Source: Drosophila miranda
Lineage: Eukaryota; Arthropoda; Insecta; Diptera; Drosophilidae
Assembly: GCF_003369915.1 (NCBI RefSeq)
Contig: NC_046677.1
Location: 31,514,913-31,578,912, forward strand
DNA length: 64,000 bases
Reading direction: 5' to 3'
Shown here: positions 38,610-48,664 of the stretch, one piece after another
Layout of the letters: each line of letters opens with the position of its first letter
How positions within the stretch are numbered: the first letter of the stretch is position 1
The notes under the pieces: generated by a model
Database searches by the model: none
The model's input: only the letters and a program-made list of their open reading frames with translations
What the model was told of the DNA's origin: nothing
Translations under genes and position numbers: made by a program

Positions 38610-40846
38610 CTATTTCTGCCTTTGGCAACCGAAGTACTTGACGCGATGAACAAACTTCAGGGTGGCAGCGTTCTCAATGCCCAGCTCTGTGAGGGTGGCC
38701 CGTCCGTTGGAGCGGTCGTCGATCGGCTGATTCGTTTCCACGTTGAAGAGGCCAAAGCAGCGCCATAGAAAGTGCCAAGAAACGAACGCGCGATGATCGT
38801 GCCCGTTGCGCAGTGCGGAATAAACTAACTCGCCGGTGGAGCTCGGCATAGCTCCACCAGCAACTTGCTGCTGCCGCTGTGGATCTTCGGGTCCGCCGTC
38901 GGCCAATCCACGACGCCTGAGACTCTCTTCGTGCCGCTCGCGCTGTCTTCGCTTGTGCTCGGCGCGAGATATCACAGCAATGGCCTTCTTAAGCTGCGCG
39001 ATGGTCGGTTCGGGCTGATGGAGCTGCGGAGAGAAAACATTAGAGAGAGCATGCCTCAAGAGAGAGAGTTTTGTTTGGAGTTCCATCGTACATTCGTTGC
39101 CTAACCATTCAAAATTCTAAATTGTACAATACGATAATTGTACAAGATTTCGGATATCACGAAAAACATAATAGGATATGAGACTCTTCTCCCTGCTGTA
39201 TGGCGTCGTCGTCAGGAACGTAGACAGGCATGTGCCGGCCCCGCTGAGACCCTTTTGGACCTCACCCACGGGTATGCTAACAGATCGGCTTACACTACGG
39301 ATTTCCCCATTTAAAATTCTTCTGTTAAGGTCCGCAGACAGTCTTCTTCTGGGGTCCTGTTGTCAAATGGGTATGGCCGGATCGGATCCCTCCCTTAGGT
39401 GTTTGATCCCCAACATTGCTCTCTCTTTTCTCCTATAGAGCGTGGTTTTGGCTGGGCTTGGTGATGTGCTTAATCGACAGCCGCATCTGATATCAAAAAA
39501 GCAGACTCTTGTTCTAGCTTTGAGTGGTGTCCTATGGTCTCGCTGGTCTATGGTCATCAGGCCCAGGAACTATAATTATATGGCCTGCAATGCTGTGATG
39601 TCTGCTTCCCAAGTCGTCCTGCTGTGGAGGAGCATTAGTAATGATCTGGTCAAGGTGTGGCAGGACTTTCGGTCACCCCGAGGAGTGGAACCCAACAGCA
39701 CTGTCCCACTTTCTAAACAAGATCATTAAAGAGTCTAAGCATGCTAACAAATAAAACTATTGAGGCTGTTCTGGATTGACATTGCGGCGCCAACATTTCA
39801 CTCGTGAAATATTGATCGATTGGTGATTGAATCAAGCTAATTGATAAGCCGCCGAAAGCGAGTGCAAACAGCTGCGTTTCCAGATACTACTAACCACAAT
39901 TGTCAGGGTGCTGAGTCCATCTCGCTCCACGAAAATAGTTGTGGCGTTTCCCTCTGCGATGGCAATCTGAAATTATGAAACATATTCAATACGTGAGCAC
40001 TGACTTGCGCATAACGGTAGCCGTTTCCCACAATAAAGCCGATCAATTAGCATCTGTAGAGTCTTCAGACCGGGCAGTAGGTCAGTCATTGAGAGTGACG
40101 ACATCAATGATGGCAGAACACCCTAGTGTGCTAATTGCTTGCCTCAACTGTGCGAAATCGGGGTCACTTACCTCGCCCAGCAGCTCCGTAGCCGTACAGT
40201 CGTAGGGGATGTCCGAGAGTACATCGAAACCCTGCAAAATCTGACGGAGTTCTTGCTCTGTGCTGTCCACCAGGTTATTGTGCTCGGAACATTCGGCGGC
40301 GTTGCACTGGCGTCGAGCAGTGATCCATGATTTGTCTTTTTTTTTCTTTCCCTTGCGATTGCTTAGTATCTCCTCGTTTCGGTTGCGTGCTTCTCTAATT
40401 GCTTTCTTGCGCAGATTTACGGGCATCTGCTGCAACTTCTTGTAGGTCAGGACATTGGTTTCCGGCGTTTTTAGGTGCTCCTTCGGTGGAAAGCGTTTTG
40501 CTCTGTGTGGTGAGCGTTCCCTTCTGTGTGGGGAAGAGTGCTCCCTTCTATGTGAGGAGTACACTTTTCTGTGTGGTGAGCGTTCCCGTCTGGATGTCGC
40601 AGCGCCTTCGTTTCGGTGTGATGAGCGTTTCCTTTCGTGTGAAGAGCGTTCCCGAGACTCTCCACGATCTGACGCAGTGTGTGGGGAGCGTTCTTTTTTG
40701 CGGGAAGAGTGTTTCCTTTTGTGTGATGTGCGATCCTTGCGGTGTGAACTGCGCTCCCTTCCATGTGAAGAAGAGCGATCCCTTCTCTGTAAAGACTGTT
40801 CTCTTCTATCTGTAAAGCGATCTTTTCTGTATTCCCCTCTATCCAT
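38610..40846 (-). CDS. U11/U12-25K (SNRNP25)-like ubiquitin-fold protein with RS-rich N-terminus
   Basis: Three exons (40846-40172, 39966-39895, 39023-38610) encode 386 residues in frame. Residues 1 to about 130 are Arg/Ser/His-rich with repeated S-H-R-x-R/K-E-R-S motifs. The last ~160 residues match the ubiquitin-like domain of human SNRNP25: EPTIAQLKKAI, later VSWHFLWRCFGLF (compare the family's W-x-Y-V-W-R-x-Y/F), then LTELGIENAATLKFVHRVK. SNRNP25 is a component of the minor (U12-type) spliceosome di-snRNP, so a nuclear role is inferred. The RS extension is absent from the short human protein. An insertion (about residues 285-325, Gln/Gly-rich) splits the domain. An MPC2-like gene lies in intron 2 on the opposite strand. 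Confidence 0.8.
39178..39729 (+). CDS. MPC2-like mitochondrial pyruvate carrier subunit, nested in SNRNP25-like intron
   Basis: Three exons, 39178-39271, 39330-39370 and 39439-39729, encode 141 residues. Joined, they read PAPLRPFWTSPTG, PQTVFFWGPVVKW, SVVLAGLGDV, then SGVLWSRWSMVIRPRNYNY and a last hydrophobic helix: the order and spacing of human MPC2 (P-x-x-L-R-P, K-T-V-F-F-W-x-P, W-G-L-V, I-W-S-R-Y-S-L-V-I-P-K-N). The middle exon is only 41 nt, so the gene is easily missed. MPC2 pairs with MPC1 in the mitochondrial inner membrane to import pyruvate. It lies wholly within intron 2 of the SNRNP25-like gene, on the other strand. Flies carry several MPC2 paralogues, some testis-biased; which one this is I cannot say. 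Confidence 0.85.
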
Positions 40847-40901
40847 ATTTTTATTTTACGTTGTCTATTGAAAAATAAACATAATTTTTGCTCGGCGGCA
40901 G

Positions 40902-41184
40902 ATCAGCTGTTTTTGCAGTACAATCGATAGCGCTACAATTACTATCGTAGCTACGTATCAATAAATTTTTGCACTTATGTGCGGAGTATTCAATCATTTA
41001 AATGAACGGAGTTCAATAAGTGAAAGCTTTTTTCTTCATAGTAAACCAATATTGGTTGGATCCAGATCGGGATCGAATTGCAAGACTTGTAAGCGAAATC
41101 GTGTTTTATAGTAGCGTACGTTGCGCTACGTGCGACTTCATGTAACGATAGACTGCCTTAACGTTACGTTGGTGGCTATCGATA
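40902..41184. promoter_or_regulatory. Divergent promoter of SNRNP25-like gene and Nfs1: E-box and DRE
   Basis: ATCAGCTGTT at 40902-40911 fits the E-box core-promoter motif AWCAGCTGWT. A near-DRE AATCGATA follows at 40922-40929, and a perfect DRE TATCGATA is at 41177-41184, about 100 bp before the Nfs1 start. The 438-bp gap between the two start codons is the only space for both promoters. Assignment of each motif to a gene is by distance. Confidence 0.6.
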
Positions 41185-41284
41185 GCACAGTCGATTAACA
41201 GCAGCTGATAAGAAAATTAAATAAATCTTGTGAAATAACTATTACGAAAACTAAACTAACGAATTTTAGAGTACAAATTGTATC

Positions 41285-42739
41285 ATGCAGAAGGTGCTAG
41301 GTCACGTGCAAGCGCACGTTCTCCGCACCAGGGCCACAAATGTAGCTGTGGGGGTTGTGAGGCACGAAGCCACAACGGCAGCCCCTGCACAACCAGCAGT
41401 AAAATTCGCTGCAACATCTAAAGGTAATGCTATGGAAGATTATACTTGTGCATGCTTGTAAACTGGTACAATATTTGCAGAGTTTCGCGAGCGCCAAGTA
41501 CGTTTCAACATCAAAAACGAACAGACAAAGGGTCGGCCCTTGTATCTGGATGCCCAGGCAACAACACCTATGGATCCACGTGTGCTGGATGCCATGTTGC
41601 CCTATCTAACCAATTACTATGGGAATCCTCACTCTCGCACGCACGCCTATGGCTGGGAATCGGAAACAGCTGTGGAGAAGGCACGCGAACAAGTTGCCAA
41701 TCTTATTGGCGCCGAAACGAAGGAGATTATATTCACATCAGGTGCCACAGAGTCCAATAACATTGCCGTCAAGGGTGTGGCACGGTTCTATGGCACCAAG
41801 AAGAAGCATGTCGTAACCACACAAACGGAACACAAGTGCGTCCTGGACTCTTGCCGAGCACTCGAAAACGAGGGCTTCACAGTCACCTACCTTCCGGTCC
41901 AGACCAATGGTATCATCGATCTGAAGCAGTTGGAGGAGGCCCTCACGCCAGAGACATCCCTGGTATCGATTATGGCAGTGAACAATGAGATTGGCGTGAA
42001 GCAGCCCATCGACGAGATTGGCAGGCTCTGCAAATCCCGCAAAGTATTTTTCCACACTGATGCGGCCCAGGCCGTAGGAAAGATCCCCATGGACGTGAAT
42101 GCCATGAATATTGACCTGATGTCCATATCGGGGCATAAGATATACGGACCCAAGGGTGTCGGTGCTCTGTATGTGCGTCGCAGGCCTCGAGTTCGTTTGG
42201 AGCCCATTCAGAGTGGCGGCGGGCAGGAGCGTGGCCTGCGAAGCGGCACGGTCCCAGCGTCTTTGGTCGTAGGCCTGGGAGCAGCTGCCGAGCTGTCCCA
42301 GCAGGAGATGGAGTACGACAAAAAATGGATAGACTTTCTATCTAACCGCTTAGTGGATCGACTTTCGAGTGCATTGACACACGTCATCCGCAACGGGGAT
42401 GCTGTGGCCACCTACAATGGCTGTTTGAATTTATCGTTTGCCTACGTTGAAGGAGAGTCTCTGCTGATGGCCCTCAAGGATGTGGCCCTAAGCAGTGGCT
42501 CTGCTTGCACATCGGCCTCCCTAGAGCCATCCTATGTGCTGCGAGCCATTGGCGCCGACGAGGATTTGGCGCACAGTTCCATTCGGTTTGGTCTTGGACG
42601 CTTCACGACTGTCGAAGAGGTCGACTACACAGCGGACAAGTGCATCAAGCATGTGGAGAGGCTGCGCGAGATGTCGCCGCTTTGGGAAATGGTCCAAGAG
42701 GGCATAGATCTCAAGTCCATACAATGGTCCCAGCACTAA
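41285..42739 (+). CDS. Nfs1: Mitochondrial cysteine desulfurase Nfs1
   Basis: Two exons, 41285-41423 and 41481-42739, give 465 residues. The 45-residue leader is Ala/Arg-rich without acids, typical for mitochondrial import. The mature enzyme shows [15 protein letters not shown], the PLP-binding [10 protein letters not shown] (Lys266) and the mobile-loop SSGSACTS with catalytic Cys389. Nfs1 takes sulfur from cysteine as a persulfide for Fe-S cluster assembly on IscU, together with ISD11 and ACP. The exon junction completes a Lys-Glu (AAA G|AG). Poly(A) signal AATAAA at 42807-42812. The gene is tail-to-tail with Hacd2, whose own signal is 34 bp further on. Full length, no defects seen. Confidence 0.97.
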
Positions 42740-42806
42740 GCGAAAAAGAGATCTAATATTTTAGCCGTTACTGTTACAATACAATACAATAATTATAAAA
42801 CCCCAA

Positions 42807-42851
42807 AATAAATTAGTTGCAACGCCTTTGGAAAAAAGTATCTAGTTTATT
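42807..42851. terminator. Closely opposed poly(A) signals of Nfs1 and Hacd2
   Basis: AATAAA on the plus strand (42807-42812) ends Nfs1. TTTATT at 42846-42851 is AATAAA on the minus strand and ends Hacd2. Since cleavage occurs 10-30 nt beyond each signal, the two mRNAs probably overlap by a few bases at their 3' ends. Confidence 0.65.
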
Positions 42852-43036
42852 TGTACACAAAAACCACTTAATAGCTAAAGCTTACGCGTCAAAATCGAAT
42901 ATGTTTGTGCAAGAGGTGAGGTAAGAGGCGACCCCAAAAGCGAACGCGAAACGCTTACGACGACCGACTCCAAAGTGCGACGACGAGCGGTATGCAAATT
43001 GAGTCCGGAATTTGTGTCGTGCTGGTTGGGCAAGGT

Positions 43037-43780
43037 TCAATGCGCTTTCTTCTTTTGGGCAGAGGCTCCGACGGCGCTGCTGGCGGCGCCAAGGATCTTG
43101 CGGCGCTGGGCAAACATGTGCAGATACAGTTGGGGGAAGATGGGAATGTAGCCGAGCATTACAATCCACAGGAAGGCTAAGTAGGAAAAGGTGGCGTTCC
43201 ATTTGTTCGGCATCACCGTGCTCCACACACTGTTTTCCCTGGCATAGCTCTGGGCCCACCAAAAGCACAGGAGCTCGCCGGTGACGCCAATCGGGTACAG
43301 GACAATAAAGGTGGTGTAGCGCAGGAAGACCACAAAGTGTGGCACCACTTTGACAATGTTCAGCGCATAGTAACCATAGCGGATGATCTCCGTGATGGCC
43401 CAGGCAAAGAGGGCAATGGGCAGACCTGGCGATACCTTGCCCGTGGGCGTGGCCATGACCACTCCAACGACGACCATCATGCGGCTGAAGACTTGAAATC
43501 CGGTGACCACCGGATTAGATTTCACCAGGCCAAAGGCTGCGTTGAGGATTTCCACAAAGGCTGCATTCTGGAAGATAATGACAGCCACTTGTGTGTAGTC
43601 CCAGAGCGTTATCTGGGCGCGGAACTCGGGGCCCTGCAGCAGGTAGTAGTCGACCAACTGATACAGGATGTAGCTCCAGCCGCCCACCTGCACAGCGTTG
43701 TAGCCGATAAGGTAGAGCTTTGCCAACGCCGACGGCTCTTTGGAGGCAGACTTGTTTGACTTGGCTACTTTTGCGGACAT
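43037..43780 (-). CDS. Hacd2: Very-long-chain 3-hydroxyacyl-CoA dehydratase (PTPLA/HACD family)
   Basis: Single-exon frame, 247 residues. It has six hydrophobic spans and the family active site LYPIGVTGE, with Tyr162 and Glu169 at the seven-residue spacing of the catalytic Tyr/Glu pair of yeast Phs1. The C-terminus ends KKAH, a KKxx ER-retrieval signal, matching an ER enzyme. It carries out the third step of very-long-chain fatty acid elongation, dehydrating 3-hydroxyacyl-CoA. The ATG at 43780 was chosen because the frame's extra two codons start at a non-ATG. The symbol rests on D. melanogaster having one short PTPLA-type paralogue; the family call is firm. Upstream DNA (43890-44053) bears TATACC-rich motifs that are duplicated 0.7 kb away. 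Confidence 0.93.
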   Translation of the reverse strand: MSAKVAKSNKSASKEPSALAKLYLIGYNAVQVGGWSYILYQLVDYYLLQGPEFRAQITLWDYTQVAVIIFQNAAFVEILNAAFGLVKSNPVVTGFQVFSRMMVVVGVVMATPTGKVSPGLPIALFAWAITEIIRYGYYALNIVKVVPHFVVFLRYTTFIVLYPIGVTGELLCFWWAQSYARENSVWSTVMPNKWNATFSYLAFLWIVMLGYIPIFPQLYLHMFAQRRKILGAASSAVGASAQKKKAH

Positions 43781-43890
43781 TTTCAACCAGCGTGAACTTT
43801 CACCTCACCCCTCGACTAATAAAATGATTAAATTTAATCACAGTCGTCAAAGCTTATCGCGCGATTGTCGCTTTCACCTGTTGACCAAAA

Positions 43891-44765
43891 TATACCGTCC
43901 GATCCTCAGGAATATACCAAAATATACCGTAAATATACTGACGAAATAAACTTCTATATTGCTGATTTTTATATTCCGTGGAATATAACTAGCTAGCTAA
44001 GACCTGAGGGTCTAAACTCATAAATTTATCCGATTATTACATCAATTTCCTACAAGACTGGTTAACTTTAAACTCTCATCATTTTTGGATTGTTTATAAA
44101 ATAAGGTTTAAACAAAACCGCTCAACAACAATTTCCAATAAACTAATTTAATTACACGGTAACTACACATTCGCTACATATTAACTACATTTTCATGTAA
44201 TTACCAAAGGCGACACCTGAAGGGGAAATGAGTACGTTTCAAAAATTTTTGCCCGTTTTTTTTCATATAAGCCCCATGGAAGCGCCAGTGTGAAAAACCT
44301 CCGTTATCCATTTTTTGACATGCCTTTTTTACCGACATTTTTGAAAAAATTGAGATTTTGACGGCAAACGATCAGGAATTCGATGCTGATCACGATTTAA
44401 TGTGCATTTAATGTGGCCTGGAACATGGCTCTATGTTGCATTTCTACACGGCTTCTACATTGGTGCATTGCACAAGAGGGTGAGTCCATACGCGTCTTAA
44501 AATATACTGGAAAATACTAGAAAAAACTATTAAAAGTATAAAAATTGCGAGGTGTGTGAGCTAGACGTGGTGGCAAGAACACAAGAAAATTCGATGAAGT
44601 ATACGATCAGACCCTCAGAAATATACCAAAATATATACCGTAAATATACTGACGAATTAAACTTCTATATTGCTTGATTTTTATATTCCGTGGAATATTA
44701 CTGGCTAGATAAAACATTTTGCCCTGCCCACATAATTTTATCCGATTAATTAATCAATTTCCTAC
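43891..44765. repeat. Direct duplication (about 165 bp) of the sequence upstream of Hacd2
   Basis: Copy 1 spans 43891-44053 and copy 2 about 44601-44765. Shared, in order: an AATATACC-rich start, CGTAAATATACTGACGAA, AAACTTCTATATTGCT, TTTTATATTCCGTGGAATAT, CTAG, ATTTATCCGATTA and ATCAATTTCCTAC. Copy 1 lies just upstream of Hacd2. Copy 2 runs directly into the zinc-finger relic. The 550 bp between them is unique-looking AT-rich DNA without a gene. Confidence 0.75.
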
Positions 44766-44780
44766 TTTACGGGCTTAATT

Positions 44781-45160
44781 TATCGATCATCAGCTCAAAT
44801 GTAGTCCCTGTCCCAAGAGCTATACGAATCAATGCTCATTTGAAATTAATTCCCATCGACCATATCAGTGTTCTTAGTGCTCCAAGTCATTTATTCAAAA
44901 ATCCCTTCTCATCGAGCACATACATATGTACGTATTCACACAGAGGATCGAATGTATACATGTACCTTTTGCTCGAAGTCTTTTTCTCAATCATAAACCC
45001 TCCGAAGTCACATCCGTATGCATACGGGTGAACAACCCTACCAATGCTCTAACTGCACCAAGCCATTTAAACGTAAAGGACATCTCAACGGTCACATAAT
45101 ACGTGCTCACCCTCGAATGAATCATTTGCCCGCGCAAAAGCCCCGATCAAATCTATAACT
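44781..45160 (+). pseudogene. Relic of a ZAD-type C2H2 zinc-finger gene
   Basis: The start is near-identical in DNA to the first finger of both intact zinc-finger genes on the right (TCAAATGTAGTC-, AGAGCTATACG-). It is followed by C-x2-C and H-x3-H remnants in shifting frames, and ends with a good finger, [24 protein letters not shown]. Frameshifts and missing units separate them, and there is no ZAD or start codon. It must derive from the same local family as the genes at 51958 and 53993, from which it is now separated by the palindrome. Downstream, 45161-45550 shows nothing recognisable except a possible splice donor after an in-frame ATG at 45498. Confidence 0.8.
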
Positions 45161-47530
45161 GTTTTTCACTGAGCATTTTGTAGCGAGCGAACGAAAGCTA
45201 AGATTCACTCTGATAAATAATAACCATGTGCATATTTAATGTTTTTAATAAATCTATATCATCAAGAAAGAATCAGGAAGAATCATCTAGAATGTGGACA
45301 GGTACGCCGATGACGTCCAATGATATGTTAGTCGACCGTTAAACATAATAGATGAGTGTATCAAAGTTAACTCAGTGGAATAATTGTCCATTAGGGTATT
45401 CAAGGTGCTAGGTGTGTTTAAGGTACACATTTTACGACGTACGACGAACCTGCCTCGCAGGTGCATACATTACCGAAATCGTCTTCCCTCCTGCACGATG
45501 CTTTACCTCATCGGCTTGGACCGGGTAAGTTTTCCTTGTTTACCCCATATTCATATTTTCCATTGAATATTCTTCCTTGGTTCTGCTTCTCTTATTCTTG
45601 TATTCCCTCCAGCTCTACTTGGCGAGACGCTTTCTGGAGACAAACTGCTATGCCGTGATCCCCTCCTCTGACCCCGCCAGGTAAAGTTATTAAGTTATTA
45701 TTTATTCATTTACTTTATTTAACTCTTTCTTTCATTTTAGCAGGTCGCACCCTCGGGTGGCTAGGAATACCTCTTGAGTGCCCGCGGATACCGATATGAC
45801 CAGGGGCATCACCTTTTTGGTCTTCCGGTTCATATAAGCAAGGTTGCGCCCGATTATGTCTGTCCAATCCAGGCGCCTGACCAGCTGACATCGCGAACTC
45901 CCAGCCGGCTCCCGGGCACGGGGCCACGATGCCGTGTGCCTCTTGAGCCATGATTCTTGTGGCTTTTTGTCCGAAATTTTAGTCCGGCCACTGCCATAGC
46001 CATCTTCCTTGCGTCCCCCGCTGTTTTCTCCTCCACTGGTGATTCCGCCGTAGTTCCTCGTCCTCTGTGACAGCCACTGGCTTGCCTGTCCTGATGCCGC
46101 TGCAACGTTAGTGATGATCAGTGAGCTGCAGTGATCGACGGCGGAGTTGTTGGTTCACGCCAACGGGAAATAATGTCAGCAACCCCCCATTCATAAGCTG
46201 CCGAATGAAACGCTGGGCTTCAGCATCGAGACGCGTAAGTAAATCAGTATAATCAAGACGGACCATGGCACGCCCAGATTGGGCTACAAATCAGGATAGG
46301 GTTTTTGGAGTCCTTAGCGAAGTATCAAGGATATTTTTCCAAATACACGAACCTATGGAACGGCCAGATCGGCCCACAAATAACGAAGAAAACAGGAAAA
46401 ATATGACTGCAGAAAATATCCTGGATCTTTGGCCCATGGTAAGGACTTCACCAAATCAAATATTTTCTTAAGATCACAGGAAGCTGTTGCACGCCTAGAT
46501 CGGACCATAAATAGCGAAGAAATCAAAATATGTATGAATCATGAAAATCGAGATTTTGATGCCGTTCGACAGTCTGGATCGTCACGATCCTGGGAGAGTT
46601 GGTCCTTTACCGATCGGCCCCTAAATAGCCGAGATATAGCATTTTGAAGATTTAGATTTTGCATTTCATTAGAGTACTGGTTTTTTCTGCACGCTATATC
46701 TCTGCCATACGGCAGCTGATCGGAGTGCGGTATGTATTCTTGCGATCGGGAGAGTCCTCCCAATCGACTGCCATCGGAAAAAGGGACATCCATTTTTTCA
46801 CGATTTTCGCCAAAAATCATGATGGTTAATCCTCACGATCCTGGGAGAGTTGGTCCGTCAACAATCTGGCCCTATTTATCCGGGATATAGCCTTCCGAAG
46901 ATTTCCATATCATTAAAATACTGTTACTTTATTGAACTCTATCTTTCTTTTTAGCAGGTCGCACCCTCGGGTGGCTAGGAATACCTCTTGCGTGCCCGCG
47001 GTCACCGATTCGCTTGTTTACCAGGGGCATCACCCTTTTGGTCTTCCGGTTTATATGAGCGAGTGTGCGATGATTCCAGTCGCGCGCGGCTGGGGCCTTT
47101 TGTCCGACATTTTGGTCCGGCCACTACCATGGCCCTCTTCCCTGCATGCCACGCTGTTTTCTTCGTCTTTTCAGTTCGCTCGCTGTCGGTAACTCCTCGT
47201 CCTCTGTGGCAGCCACTGACTGGCCTATCCTGATGACGCTGCTGTGTAGCTGGCCCTGCTAGTGGCGCCCGTCCGCTGCAGCAGTGACCAGTGATCGACG
47301 GCGGAGTTGTTGGTTCACGCCAACGGGAAATAATTTCAGCAACCCCGCCTTCATAAGCTGCCGAATCAAACGCTGGGCTTCAGCTTCACGACACGTAAGC
47401 GAATCAGTATATAATTGTGGATATAATTTTAATTCTATCTTCCTTCACAGAGGACTTACTTATGTACCCTACGCTTTGCCACAAACCATGTCGTATCTGA
47501 TTTGACCCAGCCAGACGGTCCTATCCAAGC

Positions 47531-47671
47531 ATGAGCGAGGCGTTTTCGAGTCAGACCGAGTATCCCATTGCAAGATTCATACCTAACAAGCCATCGTCAT
47601 CCTTCAACATGGTGATCGACAAGAAGGACTTTGACTATGGCCACCAAGGGAGGAGCTACGCGGGACGCTAG
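47531..47671 (+). CDS. Small ORF (46 aa) in left palindrome arm, terminal-exon context
   Basis: ATG to TAG encodes MSEAFSSQTEYPIARFIPNK and on to a Gly-Arg end (DYGHQGRSYAGR). It follows a strong acceptor (CTTCCTTCACAG, 47450) whose donor GTAAGC (47395) gives a typical 56-bp intron, and AATAAA lies 80 nt after the stop. A spliced upstream frame also runs through, ending in LTQPDGPIQA and overlapping this ATG. So the arm appears to hold the 3' end of a real transcription unit, present or past. The protein resembles nothing I know. An identical mirror copy is at 49582-49722, minus strand. Confidence 0.35.
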   Translation: MSEAFSSQTEYPIARFIPNKPSSSFNMVIDKKDFDYGHQGRSYAGR

Positions 47672-47819
47672 ATACACGCATCCATTCATTTAGATAGTAC
47701 TTAAAAAATGTTTTCCACTTTATTTATTTATACTAAGCTAAGTTTTGATGAATAAAACTATTGAAAAATCATCCTTGCTGTATCCTTAATCGGGGAAACT
47801 ATCCCGATTACAAAAAGGC

Positions 47820-48470
47820 GCGGCACGCCGAAATCGGTTCACAAATAGCGGAGAAAACTAAATATTTGTAATTGGGGAAAATGTCCTTGATCCTTGATAA
47901 GGACTAGCAAATCAGGGACAATTTTCCGATCACAGGGAGCCATCGCACGCTCAGATCGGTCCACAAATAGCCGAAAAAACTAAATATGTGTGGCCCGGGG
48001 TTTTTGGAGTCCTTATCAAAGGATCAAGTACATATATCTGATCAGGGGAAGCATGGCAAGCCCCGATCGGGCCACAAATAAAGGAGAAAACGAGATATAT
48101 AGGTCTGGGGACAATATCCTTGATCCTTGGTCCGTGATAAGGACTTCATTAGATCAAGGATGCTATTCCGAACACAGAAAGATGACGCATGTCCCGATCG
48201 GGCCACAAAAAGCCGGGAAAACTAAATATGTATGGTTGGGGCGGTTGATGTCCTTACCGAAGGATCAAGGAACAAGATCTGAGCACGTGGGTCCTTGGCA
48301 CGACCCGATCGGACCTAAAATAATGGCAAAAACAATATATATACGTCTGGAGTAAATATCCTTTATCCATGGTCCTTGACAAGGACTCCATCAAATCAGG
48401 GACATTTTTCCGATCACAGGATGTCGTCGCACGTCCCGATCGGGCCTCAAATAACGGAGAAAACAAATCT
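47820..48470. repeat. Alternating ~115-bp repeats forming a ~241-bp higher-order unit (left arm)
   Basis: A core GATCGGGCCACAAATA-(G/A)CGGAGAAAAC occurs at about 47821, 47944, 48055, 48186, 48296 and 48428. Spacings alternate 123, 111, 131, 110, 132 bp, so two unit types alternate (sum 234-242 bp). One type carries TCCTTGATAAGGACT then CAGGGACA-TTTTCCGATCACAGG; the other carries TTGGAGTCCTTA-C-AAGGATCAAG. The units contain short dyads such as CCCGATCGGG. More diverged copies lie at about 46268, 46358 and 46488, and again as mirror images in the right arm. Confidence 0.8.
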
Positions 48471-48664
48471 AGGCTGTAATTTGTTATTTTTGAAAATGTA
48501 GTTCACGAAATCACCGATAGGGGCGCCACCGTACAAAAAATAACTCGCGTCAAATGGCTGGGATACCAGGCGAACAGAAATCAGCAGCAAGCAACTGTAG
48601 GAACTGCAAAAAATTTTCGCAGCATACCTTAGGGGGCTCGAAATTTAAAAAAAATCATCGACCT

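Larger units (their letters stand above)
45550..48588 (+). repeat. Left arm of a 6.2 kb palindrome
   Basis: The mirror of the right arm: any position x pairs with 97253 minus x, with no net indel over about 3 kb. Order, outside to centre: an exon-like 68-bp piece with splice borders (45613-45680); module A (about 45735-46260); two to three copies of the ~115-bp repeat (46263-46650); a spacer; module A' (about 46955-47400), a diverged copy of A; a 56-bp intron-like gap; a small ORF (47531-47671) with AATAAA at 47751; six further repeat copies (47820-48470); and an inner edge TGGCTGGGATACCAGG. In the sections compared, identity to the other arm is about 99% in the middle and lower at both ends. 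No transposase was seen. Confidence 0.9.

Noticed and set aside
39178-39729. First taken for a transposon fragment because of two short unrelated frames
   Set aside because: Joining three exons gives a full MPC2-like protein, so it is reported as a gene.
45498-45524. MLYLIGLDR followed by a splice donor, recalling the start of diphthine synthase (MLYLIGLG)
   Set aside because: The next exon-like piece (45613-45680) does not continue that family; the match is nine residues only.
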